A stretch of DNA of 50,380 nucleotides from Synechococcus sp. BO 8801 (GTDB lineage: Bacteria > Cyanobacteriota > Cyanobacteriia > PCC-6307 > Cyanobiaceae). The stretch is taken from NCBI RefSeq assembly GCF_002252675.1, contig NZ_NQKY01000022.1, positions 1-50,380 of the forward strand, in the 5' to 3' direction. The position numbers and the translations under genes are program-made. This document shows positions 9,349 through 17,064 of the stretch, one piece after another. How positions within the stretch are numbered: position 1 is the first letter of the stretch; the number at the start of each line of letters is the position of its first letter. The notes beneath the pieces were generated by a model. That model was given only the letters and a program-made list of their open reading frames with translations, was not told the DNA's origin and ran no database searches.

Positions 9349-10681
9349 AGGCGCAGGGCGCGACGGCCGTCGCTTCGCCTCCAACCGCCCCAAACCCAAC
9401 CGCACGATCCGCCGCCTGGTGATCTGGTACCGCCGCAATGCGGCTGTCACCAGCCTCGTGGGCACCGCCACCGCCACCGCCAGCGGCGCCGCCTCCGGGG
9501 CGGTGTCCGTGGCCGGCAGCATGGCCGGCGCCGCCACCAATGTGGCGGGATCCGTGCTCCAGCCCCTGGTGTTCGACCCCCTGCGGCGTCTGCAGCAGGG
9601 CAGCCACACCGGCGCCGCCATCGACGACCGCCAGCGCCTCTGGGTGGCCGTCGACGGCATGGGCGGGGACCACGCCCCGGGGCCGATCCTGGAGGGCTGC
9701 CTGAGGGCCGTGGCCCTGCTGCCCCTGCGCATCCGCTTCGTGGCCGAGCCGGAGCCGCTGCGGCAGGCGGTGACGGCCATGGGCCTGGGCCAGGAGCTGG
9801 AGGAGGCGGTGCAGCGTGGCCTGATCCAGCTGGTGCCCAGCGGCCCGTCGGTGGGCATGCACGAGGAGGCCACCGTGGTGCGCCGCAAGCGCGACGCCAG
9901 CATCAACGTGGCCATGGACCTGGTCAAGAAAGGCGAGGCCACCGCCGTCTATTCCGCCGGCAACTCCGGCGCCGTGATGGCGGCGGCGATCTTCCGCCTC
10001 GGCCGGCTGGCCGGCATCGACCGCCCGGCCATCGGCGCCCTGTTCCCCACCAAGGACCCCAGCCAGCAGGTGCTGGTGCTCGACGTGGGGGCCAACATGG
10101 ACTGCAAGCCCGAATGGCTGCACCAGTTCGCCCTGCTCGGGAACATCTACAGCCGCGACGTGCTGCAGGTGAAGCGGCCCCGCATCGGCCTGGTGAACAT
10201 CGGCGAGGAGGAGTGCAAGGGCAACGACCTCTGCCTGCGCACCCATCCGCTGCTGGCGGCCGACGAGCGCTTCGTGTTCGCCGGCAACTGCGAGGGGCGC
10301 GACATCCTCTCCGGCGACTTCGACGTGGTGGTCTGTGACGGCTTCACAGGCAACGTGCTGCTGAAGTTCCTCGAATCGGTGGGCAGCGTCCTGCTGGACG
10401 TGCTGCGGGCCGAGCTGCCCCGGGGACGCCGGGGCAAGGTGGGCTCGGCGTTCCTGCGCAGCAACCTGGTGCGGATCAAGAAGCGCCTCGACCACGCCGA
10501 GCACGGCGGCGCCCTGCTGCTCGGGGTCGATGGCATCTGCGTCATCGGCCACGGCAGCAGCCGGGCCCTCTCGGTGGTCAGCGCCCTGCGGCTGGCCCAC
10601 TCCGCCGCCAGCCACGGCGTCATGGACGACCTGCACGCCCTCGGCGAGGGGAGCGCCGGAGTGGCAACCACCTGTGGTTGA
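9320..10681 (+). CDS. plsX: Phosphate acyltransferase PlsX with N-terminal extension
   Basis: The 453-residue product makes acyl-phosphate from acyl-ACP for phospholipid and glycolipid synthesis. The catalytic core begins near residue 110 (LWVAVDGMGGDHAPGPILEG) and includes KRDASINVAMDLVKKGEA, YSAGNSGAVMA, LVLDVGANMDCKP, DVVVCDGFTGNVLLK and HGSSRALSVVSALR. Ahead of it lies an extension of about 105 residues: a basic stretch (NRPKPNRTIRRLVIWYRR) and an Ala/Gly/Ser/Thr-rich segment with glycine-zipper spacing, possibly membrane-associating. The TTG start at 9320 lies 29 bp inside rpaB; later starts are possible, but the reading frame stays open and compositionally protein-like from there. Confidence 0.92.
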   Translation: MNPLPPKDPEGAGRDGRRFASNRPKPNRTIRRLVIWYRRNAAVTSLVGTATATASGAASGAVSVAGSMAGAATNVAGSVLQPLVFDPLRRLQQGSHTGAAIDDRQRLWVAVDGMGGDHAPGPILEGCLRAVALLPLRIRFVAEPEPLRQAVTAMGLGQELEEAVQRGLIQLVPSGPSVGMHEEATVVRRKRDASINVAMDLVKKGEATAVYSAGNSGAVMAAAIFRLGRLAGIDRPAIGALFPTKDPSQQVLVLDVGANMDCKPEWLHQFALLGNIYSRDVLQVKRPRIGLVNIGEEECKGNDLCLRTHPLLAADERFVFAGNCEGRDILSGDFDVVVCDGFTGNVLLKFLESVGSVLLDVLRAELPRGRRGKVGSAFLRSNLVRIKKRLDHAEHGGALLLGVDGICVIGHGSSRALSVVSALRLAHSAASHGVMDDLHALGEGSAGVATTCG

Positions 10682-10706
10682 CTGTGGCCACCTGTGAACC
10701 GAATGG

Positions 10707-11762
10707 GTGCCGCTCGGCTCAGACAAGACGGTGACCACGGCCGCCTTGCGGGGCATGGCCCTGGTGGGCTGCGGACGCGCCCTCCCCGCCGCCAGCATCA
10801 GTAACGACCAGCTGAGCGAGCGGGTCGAGACCAACGACGACTGGATCCGCAGCCGCACCGGCATCGGTGCCCGGCGGGTGGCCGGCCCCGGGGAAACCGT
10901 CACCAGCCTGGCCGCCGAGGCGGGCCGGGCGGCCCTGGCCCATGCGGGCTGGGACCCTGAGCAGGTGGATCTGATCCTGCTGGCCACCTCCAGCCCGGAC
11001 GACCTGTTCGGCACCGCCCCGCGGGTGCAGGCGGCCCTGGGGGCCCACCGGGCGGTGGCCTTTGATCTCACCGCCGCCTGCAGCGGCTTCCTGTTCGCCC
11101 TGATCACGGCGGCCCAGTACATCCGCGGCGGCACGATGCGGCGGGTGCTGGTGATCGGCGCCGACCAGCTGAGCCGCTGGCTCGACTGGGACGACCGCCG
11201 CACCTGCGTCCTGTTCGGCGACGGGGCCGGCGCCCTGGCCGTGGAGGCCTGTGACCCCGCCGAAGACGGCCTGGTGGGCTTCCGCATGCGCTCGGACGGC
11301 AGCCGCAACGCCTGCCTCACCCTGGCCCAGGTGGCCGACCACCAGCCGTTGGTGGGGGATCTCTCCGCCCAGGTGGGCGGCTTCGCGCCGATCCACATGA
11401 ACGGCCAGGAGGTCTACAAGTTCGCCGTGCGCGAGGTGCCTGCCGTGCTGGCGGAGCTGCTGGAGGCCACGGGCACCGCCGCCGCCGACGTGGACTGGCT
11501 GCTGCTGCACCAGGCCAACCAGCGCATCCTCGACGCGGTGGCCGACCGCTTCGCCATGCCCGCCGAGCGGGTGCTCAGCAACCTTTCGGCCTACGGCAAC
11601 ACCTCCGCCGCCACGATCCCGCTGATGCTCGACGAAGCGGTGCGCGATGGGCGGGTGGGCGCCGGCGACCTGATCGCCAGCAGCGGCTTCGGCGCCGGCC
11701 TCAGCTGGGGCGCCGCCCTGTTCCGCTGGAGCGGTCCGGGGGTCCCCCCTACCGAGCCCTAA
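10707..11762 (+). CDS. fabH: 3-oxoacyl-ACP synthase III (FabH)
   Basis: A 351-residue thiolase-fold enzyme that condenses acetyl-CoA with malonyl-ACP to start fatty acid synthesis. The catalytic triad is visible: C125 in FDLTAACSGFLFAL, the His in LLLHQANQRI, and the Asn in SAYGNTSAATIPL. TNDDWIRSRTGIGARR is the usual CoA-site motif. The GTG at 10707 is used because the neighbouring picocyanobacterial form has about 20 residues before the core; GTG 10731 and ATG 10755 are in-frame alternatives. It sits 25 bp after plsX and 27 bp before fabD in the plsX-fabH-fabD-plsC operon. Confidence 0.95.
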   Translation: MPLGSDKTVTTAALRGMALVGCGRALPAASISNDQLSERVETNDDWIRSRTGIGARRVAGPGETVTSLAAEAGRAALAHAGWDPEQVDLILLATSSPDDLFGTAPRVQAALGAHRAVAFDLTAACSGFLFALITAAQYIRGGTMRRVLVIGADQLSRWLDWDDRRTCVLFGDGAGALAVEACDPAEDGLVGFRMRSDGSRNACLTLAQVADHQPLVGDLSAQVGGFAPIHMNGQEVYKFAVREVPAVLAELLEATGTAAADVDWLLLHQANQRILDAVADRFAMPAERVLSNLSAYGNTSAATIPLMLDEAVRDGRVGAGDLIASSGFGAGLSWGAALFRWSGPGVPPTEP

Positions 11763-11789
11763 TCTCCTGCCGTTGCACGGGAGGCTTGC

Positions 11790-12662
11790 ATGGCCATCGC
11801 CTGGGTGTTTCCGGGACAGGGTTCGCAGAAGCCGGGGATGGCCGAGGGGGTGATCGACCTGCCGGGGGCCCGGGAGCGTTTCGATCGGGCCTCCGAGCTG
11901 CTCGGCCGCGACCTGCTGGCCATCTGCGCCGGAGACGAGCTCAACGACACCCGCAACACCCAGCCGGCCCTGTTCGTGGTCGAGAGCCTGCTGGTGGATG
12001 CGCTCCACGGCCAGGGCCGCAGCGCCCGGCTGGTGGCGGGCCACAGCCTGGGGGAACTGGTGGCGCTCTACGCCGCCGGGGTCTTCGATGCCGAGACCGG
12101 CCTGAAGCTGATGCGCCGCCGCAGCGAACTGATGGCCGCCGCCGGCGGCGGCGCCATGACCGCCGTGATGGGCTTCGACCGGGACGAGCTCGAGCAGGCG
12201 GTGGCCGCCACCGAGGGGGTGGTGATCGCCAACGACAACAGCGCCGCCCAGGTGGTGCTCTCCGGCACCCCGGAAGCGTTGGCCAGTGTCACGGCGACGG
12301 TGCGCTGCAAGCGGGCCATCCCCCTGGCGGTCTCCGGCGCCTTCCATTCCCCCTTCATGGCCGGCGCCGCCGAGGCCTTCGCCGCCGAACTGGAGGCGGT
12401 GCCGTTCGCTGACGCCCGGATCCCCGTGCTCAGCAACGCCGATCCCCGGCCCGAGACCGACGCCACGGTGCTCAAGGAGCGCCTGCGCCAGCAGATGACC
12501 ATGGGGGTGCGCTGGCGGGAGACGATGGACCGGCTGCAGGCCGAGGGGATCAGCACCGCCGTGGAGATCGGGCCGGGCAACGTGCTCTCCGGCCTGATCA
12601 AGCGCAGCTGCCCCGGGCTCGGCACCGCCCAGATCGCCACCTCCGGCGACCTGGGCCAGTGA
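11790..12662 (+). CDS. fabD: Malonyl-CoA:ACP transacylase
   Basis: A 290-residue acyltransferase that loads malonate onto acyl carrier protein. It starts MAIAWVFPGQGSQKPGMAEG; the nucleophile is S86 in GHSLGELVALYAAG, the partner His is in SGAFHSPFMAGA, and the Gln in the PGQGSQ oxyanion motif is present. Length is close to the usual 300 residues or slightly more. An in-frame ATG at 11790 follows a GGGAGG-like sequence (ACGGGAGGCTTGC), a good ribosome-binding site. Its TGA overlaps the GTG start of plsC by 4 bp. Confidence 0.95.
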   Translation: MAIAWVFPGQGSQKPGMAEGVIDLPGARERFDRASELLGRDLLAICAGDELNDTRNTQPALFVVESLLVDALHGQGRSARLVAGHSLGELVALYAAGVFDAETGLKLMRRRSELMAAAGGGAMTAVMGFDRDELEQAVAATEGVVIANDNSAAQVVLSGTPEALASVTATVRCKRAIPLAVSGAFHSPFMAGAAEAFAAELEAVPFADARIPVLSNADPRPETDATVLKERLRQQMTMGVRWRETMDRLQAEGISTAVEIGPGNVLSGLIKRSCPGLGTAQIATSGDLGQ

Positions 12663-13384
12663 GACGCCGCCGCCGCCCCCCCGCCGATCCCCCCGCCCTG
12701 CTGAGCACGCCGAAGCCGAGCCTGACCTACCGGCTGATCAGCTACCTGCTGGTGTTCCCTGTGTTCCGGGTGCTGTTCCGGGGCCGGACCACCGGCAACG
12801 ACAACGTGCCCCTGGAGGGGGCCGTGGTGGTGGTGGCCAACCACGGCTCCCACCTGGATCCGCCGCTGCTGGGGCACGCCCTCGGCCGGCCGGTGGCCTT
12901 CATGGCCAAGGCGGAGCTGTTCCGGGTGCCCCTGCTGGGGCCGATCATCCGGGCCTGCGGCGCCTACCCGGTGGAGCGCGGTGCCGGCGACCGCGAAGCG
13001 ATCCGCACCGCCACCGACCGGCTGCTGCAGGGCTGGGCCACCGGCGTGTTCATCGACGGCACCCGGCAGGCGAACGGCCGCGTCAATGCCCCCCAGCCAG
13101 GGGCAGCCCTGCTGGCGGCCCGGGCCGGGGTGCCGCTACTGCCGGTGGCGATCATCAACAGCCACCGGGCCCTGGGACCCGGCGGCCACGGCCCGAGGCT
13201 GGTGCCGATCCACATCCGCATCGGCACACCGATCCCGCCGCCGGCCTCCCGGCGCCGCCCCGACCTGGACGCCGCCACCCGCGCCGCTCAGGAGCAGATC
13301 AACCGGATGCTCGACCTGGGTCCGATCAGCGGATCCCTGCTTTTTCCAGCCAGGGAGCCACCCGCTCTTCCACCCACGGCCTGA
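12659..13384 (+). CDS. plsC: 1-acylglycerol-3-phosphate acyltransferase
   Basis: A 241-residue acyltransferase forming phosphatidate from lysophosphatidate. Motif I is NHGSHLD (H62 to D67); motif III is FIDGTRQANGRV, where the usual EGTRS is DGTRQ. A hydrophobic segment (TYRLISYLLVFPVFRVLF, about 23-40) would seat it on the membrane. The GTG start overlaps the fabD stop (GTGA). The last 59 bp, coding for the poorly conserved tail, overlap the end of the DUF218 gene on the opposite strand. It completes a lipid cassette whose first enzyme, PlsX, supplies acyl-phosphate. Confidence 0.92.
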   Translation: MRRRRRPPADPPALLSTPKPSLTYRLISYLLVFPVFRVLFRGRTTGNDNVPLEGAVVVVANHGSHLDPPLLGHALGRPVAFMAKAELFRVPLLGPIIRACGAYPVERGAGDREAIRTATDRLLQGWATGVFIDGTRQANGRVNAPQPGAALLAARAGVPLLPVAIINSHRALGPGGHGPRLVPIHIRIGTPIPPPASRRRPDLDAATRAAQEQINRMLDLGPISGSLLFPAREPPALPPTA

Positions 13385-14036
13385 TGTCCTGACCGCTGAT
13401 CACCCAGAGGGCCGCCCGGGCGCCGTCGCCCCAGAGGCGCCGCCGGCCCTCGACGACGCAGAGCTCGCCGCAGGACACGGGCACCGGAGTGAGATGGATG
13501 CCGCGGCTGCCGGCCACGATCCGTCCCACCAGCAGGGCCCGCTCCATGTGGTCGGCGGAGGTGACCAGCAGGGCATGGCGGATGCGTGCCTTGCGCAGGT
13601 CGTCCACCAGGGAGGTGAAGTTGGACATCGTGTCGCGGGCCCGGTAGTCGAGCTGGACCTGGCGGGGGGACAGACCCTCCTTCTGCAGGAACAGCCAGTG
13701 GGCGTACTCGGGGTTGGTGCCGCCGGTGACCACCACCGGCAGGCCGTCCACCCGGGCCAGGCGGGCCGCCGCCGCCTCCCGATCCGCATCCCCCCCCAGC
13801 ACCAGGATCATCTGGGGCGGCGGCGGCGTGGGCCACCACCCACCCCGCGACAGCCACAGCAGGGCCAGTCCCGCCAGGCCCGCCAGCACCACCCGCCCCG
13901 AAACCGGTCGCCGGCGGCGTGGCCCGCGGCGCGAGCGCTGGGGGGCGACGGCCGGGGGCATGGCGGCGGCGGCTGGGCGACGGGAGCGGCGACGGCGCGG
14001 CCGCGGCTCGGGGCGGGGTCCGGGGCGGCTCAGCAT
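13326..14036 (-). CDS. YdcF/DUF218-family membrane-anchored protein
   Basis: A 236-residue protein: a very basic Arg/Pro-rich N-terminus (about 1-40), one membrane segment (VVLAGLAGLALLWLS, about 45-60), then a DUF218 domain with MILVLGGDADREAAAARLA, VVVTGGTNPE and LLVTSADHMERALL. DUF218 proteins (YdcF, SanA, ElyC) act at the cell envelope, but the reaction is not defined. The ATG at 14036 overlaps the tsaB stop by 7 bp, so it is coupled to tsaB. Its 3' end overlaps plsC on the opposite strand by 59 bp. Picocyanobacterial copies carry a similar short basic leader plus anchor, as I recall. Confidence 0.85.
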   Translation of the reverse strand: MLSRPGPRPEPRPRRRRSRRPAAAAMPPAVAPQRSRRGPRRRRPVSGRVVLAGLAGLALLWLSRGGWWPTPPPPQMILVLGGDADREAAAARLARVDGLPVVVTGGTNPEYAHWLFLQKEGLSPRQVQLDYRARDTMSNFTSLVDDLRKARIRHALLVTSADHMERALLVGRIVAGSRGIHLTPVPVSCGELCVVEGRRRLWGDGARAALWVISGQDIRPWVEERVAPWLEKAGIR

Positions 14037-14686
14037 GGGAGCGCCTCCACCGGGCTGGTGGGATAGAGGGGCAGCACCGGTTGCCAGGGGGCGTCCCGCC
14101 CTTCCGCGGCGTTGGCAGCACCGATGCCCAGCAGCTGGATCACATCCTCCGGCAGCTGCACCTCGGCCGGATGGATCGGGTACGGGGTCAGCGCCTCGCT
14201 GCCCCGATGGAGACGGGGCGCCTCCAGCTCGGCGACGCCACCGGGCTGGTCCGGGTCGGCGCCGTAGAGCCCCGTCACCACCCCCCGCCGCGGCAGTTCC
14301 TGCAGCAACCAGAAGGGGCCTTCGCTGGGGGGCTCGGATCCGGTGAGCAGGCGGCGGGCCATCAGGCGGAAACTGCTGATCCCGTCCAGGGGCAGCGCCA
14401 GCTGCTGGGCCAGGGTGCGGGCCAGCACCACCGTCAATCGGGTGCCGGTGAAGCCTCCGGGGCCGGTGGCCACCGCCAGGCGGCCCAGCCGGGGCCAGGC
14501 GCTGGCCGGCAGCACCGACTCCAGACACTCGAACAGTCCGTTGGAGAGGGAGCGGCCGAGGGGGAACGTCTCCAGCCGCTCGGGCGCCGCCGCCCCGAGG
14601 CGCTGCAGCCCCACGCCGAGGCTTTCGCTGGAGCTGTGCAGCGCCAGCAGCCAGGGGCGCCCGTCCGGATCGGGGAGGACACTCAT
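14030..14686 (-). CDS. tsaB: tRNA threonylcarbamoyladenosine biosynthesis protein TsaB
   Basis: A 218-residue ASKHA-fold protein that partners TsaD in making t6A37 of ANN-decoding tRNAs. Diagnostic text: LLALHSSSESLGVGL at the N-terminus, and ATGPGGFTGTRLTVVLARTL with PLDGISSF in the middle. Length is close to E. coli TsaB (about 230). The ATG at 14686 overlaps the ycf34 stop (ATGA); an upstream in-frame start at 14767 would run through ycf34 coding sequence and is rejected. The C-terminal half is divergent, as usual for TsaB. Confidence 0.9.
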   Translation of the reverse strand: MSVLPDPDGRPWLLALHSSSESLGVGLQRLGAAAPERLETFPLGRSLSNGLFECLESVLPASAWPRLGRLAVATGPGGFTGTRLTVVLARTLAQQLALPLDGISSFRLMARRLLTGSEPPSEGPFWLLQELPRRGVVTGLYGADPDQPGGVAELEAPRLHRGSEALTPYPIHPAEVQLPEDVIQLLGIGAANAAEGRDAPWQPVLPLYPTSPVEALPC

Positions 14687-14940
14687 CGGGGCAGGGGTCC
14701 GTCGGGGCGACAGCGACGCCAGCGGCCCGGGTCGGAGCGGAAGTCGGAGCAGGCGCGCACGTCCCACTCCACCCCGACGCTGGTGCCGGCGGTGTCGAGA
14801 TCGATCACCTGCACGTGGATGCGCGGCTGGCGGGGGCTGAAGTCAGGATGGGGATTGAGATGGGCGACGCCATGCTGGCGCTCGACGGCGTGGTAGGCCT
14901 GACACCGCTCGACCCAGTGGCAATCCACGCAGATGCACAT
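14683..14940 (-). CDS. ycf34: Ycf34-like iron-sulfur protein
   Basis: An 85-residue protein starting MCICVDCHWVERCQAYHAVE, followed by RQHGVAHLN and the strand EWDVRACSDF. Cysteines are C2, C4, C7, C13, C64 and C77; the N-terminal CxCxxC-type cluster is the Ycf34 hallmark. Ycf34 of algal plastids and cyanobacteria has been described as an Fe-S-binding protein affecting photosynthetic electron transport; that role is known for the family, not shown here. The ATG at 14940 is preferred because M-C-I-C is the conserved start; nine more residues are possible from 14967. It heads the ycf34-tsaB-DUF218 operon and lies head-to-head with cca. Confidence 0.88.
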   Translation of the reverse strand: MCICVDCHWVERCQAYHAVERQHGVAHLNPHPDFSPRQPRIHVQVIDLDTAGTSVGVEWDVRACSDFRSDPGRWRRCRPDGPLPR

Positions 14941-14968
14941 GCCGCCGCGGCCCAGCAGGGCGCCCATT

Positions 14969-16300
14969 GTGGCGTGGGAGCCGGGACGTCAAGTCCCTGA
15001 ACTGTGGCGGGCCCTGGCGCCGGAGACCTGGCCGGTGGCCCTCCACCAGCTGCCGGCGGGCACGGCGCTAGTGGGGGGGGCGGTGCGGGACGGCCTGCTG
15101 GGCCGCCTGAGCGCCCGGCCGGATCTGGACCTGGTGGTGCCCGTGGACGCCATCGACCTGGCCCGTCGCCTGGGGCGGCAGCTGGGCGGCAGCTGTGTGG
15201 TGCTGGACCAGGAGCGCTCGATCGCCCGACTGGTGCTGCAGGGCTGGACGATCGACCTGGCCCGCTGCGCCGGTGAGGATCTGGCCGCCGATCTCACCCG
15301 CCGGGACTTCACCGCCAACGCCATCGCCCTGCCCCTGGAGGGAGCGACGCCGTCAGGCCGCAAATCGGCCGCGGATCTGCGGCTGATCGACCCCTGCGGC
15401 GGCCTGCCGGATCTGGCGGCAGGCCGGCTGGTGGCCATCAGCGAAGCCAACCTGCTCGATGACCCCCTGCGGCTGCTGCGGGGGGTGCGGCTGGCCTGCG
15501 AACTGGCGTTCAGCATCGCTCCGGCCACCTGGGAGCTGATCGGGCGCCATCGGCAGCGGATCACCGCCGTGGCCGGGGAGCGGGTGCTGGCGGAGCTGGA
15601 ACGGCTGGCCGCCGCTCCCGAGGGGCACCGGGGGCTGGAGCTGGCCCTGGAGGCGGGGCTGCTCCAGCCCTGGGGGGCCGCCGACGGGTCCGGGCCCCGG
15701 CTGGAGCCCCTGGGGCCGCAACGGCCGGAAGCCTGCGGCCTGATGCCGACGGAGGCGGCCTGGGCCCTGCCGCTGGCGCGGCTGGCGGCCGTGCTCGACG
15801 GCCCGACCCTGGAGCGGCTGCGGGCCAGCCGGCGCCTGCAGCAACGCTGCCAGCGGCTGCGTCACTGGCACGACCGTCTCCAGCGCAGCGATTCGCCCCG
15901 GGGCGGGCCGTCCCTGGAGGCCCTGGACGAAGCGGATCGGCTGCAGTTGCACCGCCAGCTGGAGGAGGATCTGCCCGCCCTGCTGTTGCAGCTCGATCCC
16001 ATGGCGGCACGGGCGGCCATGGTGCGGTGGCGCAACCCGGCGGATCGCCTGTTCCACCCCCGCCCGCCCCTCGACGGCCGCCGGCTGCAACAGCTCCTGG
16101 CCATCCCGCCAGGGCCCCGTCTGGGCCAGCTGATCGATCACCTGACGGCCGAACGGGCCTTCGGTCGACTTGGCGGAACCGCAGCGACGGACACAGCGGA
16201 GTTGACCGACCCGCATGCAGTTGATGAGGCCGTTGCCGCGGCCCGGCTCTGGCTTGACCGCCGGGGACCCGGCGCGGACCCGGACCCACGGCGTGATTAA
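14969..16300 (+). CDS. cca: CCA tRNA nucleotidyltransferase
   Basis: A class II nucleotidyltransferase of 443 residues (455 from the alternative ATG at 14933) that adds or repairs the 3' CCA of tRNAs. Motif A is LVGGAVRDGLLG followed by the metal-binding DLDLVV; further family motifs are RRDFTANAIALPL, DDPLRLLRGVRLACEL and the head-neck region to about residue 230. The C-terminal half is Leu/Arg-rich and divergent. The GTG at 14969 avoids a head-to-head overlap with ycf34, whose start is at 14940. Since the tRNA in this window has no encoded CCA, the enzyme must add it de novo. The RRM gene follows. Confidence 0.92.
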   Translation: MAWEPGRQVPELWRALAPETWPVALHQLPAGTALVGGAVRDGLLGRLSARPDLDLVVPVDAIDLARRLGRQLGGSCVVLDQERSIARLVLQGWTIDLARCAGEDLAADLTRRDFTANAIALPLEGATPSGRKSAADLRLIDPCGGLPDLAAGRLVAISEANLLDDPLRLLRGVRLACELAFSIAPATWELIGRHRQRITAVAGERVLAELERLAAAPEGHRGLELALEAGLLQPWGAADGSGPRLEPLGPQRPEACGLMPTEAAWALPLARLAAVLDGPTLERLRASRRLQQRCQRLRHWHDRLQRSDSPRGGPSLEALDEADRLQLHRQLEEDLPALLLQLDPMAARAAMVRWRNPADRLFHPRPPLDGRRLQQLLAIPPGPRLGQLIDHLTAERAFGRLGGTAATDTAELTDPHAVDEAVAAARLWLDRRGPGADPDPRRD

Positions 16301-16366
16301 CTGCTGGATGCAATGGCGCGATCGCACCGCCTGCCAGAGTTTTTTTCCTTTCCTGAGCCCCTCCCC

Positions 16367-16795
16367 ATGAGCGTTCGTCTCTATGTCGGCAACCTGCCGC
16401 AAACCTTTGATGCCAAAGAGCTGGATGCTCTCTTCTCGAGCGTGGGAGAAGGGGTTCGCTTCAAGGCCGTGAACGACCGGGAGACCGGAACCTGCCGTGG
16501 CTTCGGCTTCGCCAACGTCGACGACCTGGCCCAGGCTGAGGCCGTGATCGCCCAGCTCAACGGCAAGGACTTCGGCGGCAGCACCCTGCGCATCGAGATT
16601 TCCGAGCAGCGCCGTGAGGTCCGCGGTGCCGCCGGCAACGACCGCCGCCCCGGCAGCGCCCCCACCGCCGCCCGCAAGAGCGTCAACAAGGTGGTCCATG
16701 CCGACGCCGTCGGCGAAGGCGCCCCCGATCCCCGCTGGGCCGGCGAGCTGGCCAAGCTGAAGAGCCTGCTGGCCAACCAGAAGGCCGCAGTCTGA
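16367..16795 (+). CDS. RRM-domain RNA-binding protein
   Basis: A 142-residue protein with one RNA recognition motif at about 1-85: RNP2 LYVGNL (residues 4-9) and RNP1 RGFGFANV (about 43-50). The tail of about 55 residues is Arg/Ala-rich and ends KLKSLLANQKAAV. Cyanobacterial Rbp proteins of this kind bind mRNA, and several are cold-induced or help localise photosynthetic mRNAs; the exact member cannot be named. The ATG at 16367 is chosen because the RRM begins immediately; an upstream ATG at 16313 would add 18 residues. A HIP1 octamer (GCGATCGC, 16318-16325) lies in the gap before it. Confidence 0.93.
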   Translation: MSVRLYVGNLPQTFDAKELDALFSSVGEGVRFKAVNDRETGTCRGFGFANVDDLAQAEAVIAQLNGKDFGGSTLRIEISEQRREVRGAAGNDRRPGSAPTAARKSVNKVVHADAVGEGAPDPRWAGELAKLKSLLANQKAAV

Positions 16796-16800
16796 TCCGG

Positions 16801-16855
16801 CACCGCCACTCCCCTGGCCCTCCATCCCGCCGGAGCGGAGGCGGTGTCAGGGGAG
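16801..16855. terminator. Candidate structured region after the RRM gene
   Basis: Two possible stems cross each other: CACCGCC (16801-16807) with GGCGGTG (16840-16846), and CTCCCCTG (16809-16816) with CAGGGGAG (16848-16855). They lie between the RRM gene and the convergent small membrane-protein gene. They could be alternative stems, a pseudoknot or a factor-assisted terminator; no T-tract is present. Confidence 0.25.
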
Positions 16856-17026
16856 AACGGCCATCAGCCCGACAACGCCCACGAAGATCGCCAGGAACAG
16901 AAAGCCCATGCGGCTCATCCTGCGCTCGTGGCTGTCGATGCCGGCCTCGACGTCGGCACTGATCAGCTCCCGGAATTCGGAGAGGGCGTGCTCCTTGTCT
17001 TCAGGGGGGACCGGCTGGATGCTCAT
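16847..17026 (-). CDS. Small tail-anchored membrane protein, unknown function
   Basis: A 59-residue protein read on the minus strand, MSIQPVPPEDKEHALSEFRE to GVVGLMAVLP. Residues 1-38 are charged and probably helical; residues 40-58 form one hydrophobic segment (MGFLFLAIFVGVVGLMAVLP) ending at the C-terminus, with basic ERRMSR just before it. That layout suggests a tail anchor with the N-terminus in the cytoplasm. The acidic, in-frame, codon-consistent N-terminus supports a real gene. It lies 38 bp after the cyclic-nucleotide-binding-domain gene on the same strand, so they are probably co-transcribed. I do not recognise the family. Confidence 0.75.
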   Translation of the reverse strand: MSIQPVPPEDKEHALSEFRELISADVEAGIDSHERRMSRMGFLFLAIFVGVVGLMAVLP

Positions 17027-17064
17027 GGAACGGGACCAGTGGAGATGGGCTGCGTGAACGGGGC

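Noticed and set aside
13326-14528. 400-residue version of the DUF218 protein
   Set aside because: The extra N-terminal part is antisense-like Arg/Pro/Gly-rich sequence lying over tsaB in another frame; the ATG at 14036 with a 7-bp overlap is the better start.
16318-16325. HIP1 octamer GCGATCGC
   Set aside because: HIP1 is abundant in cyanobacterial genomes and a single copy carries no specific meaning here.
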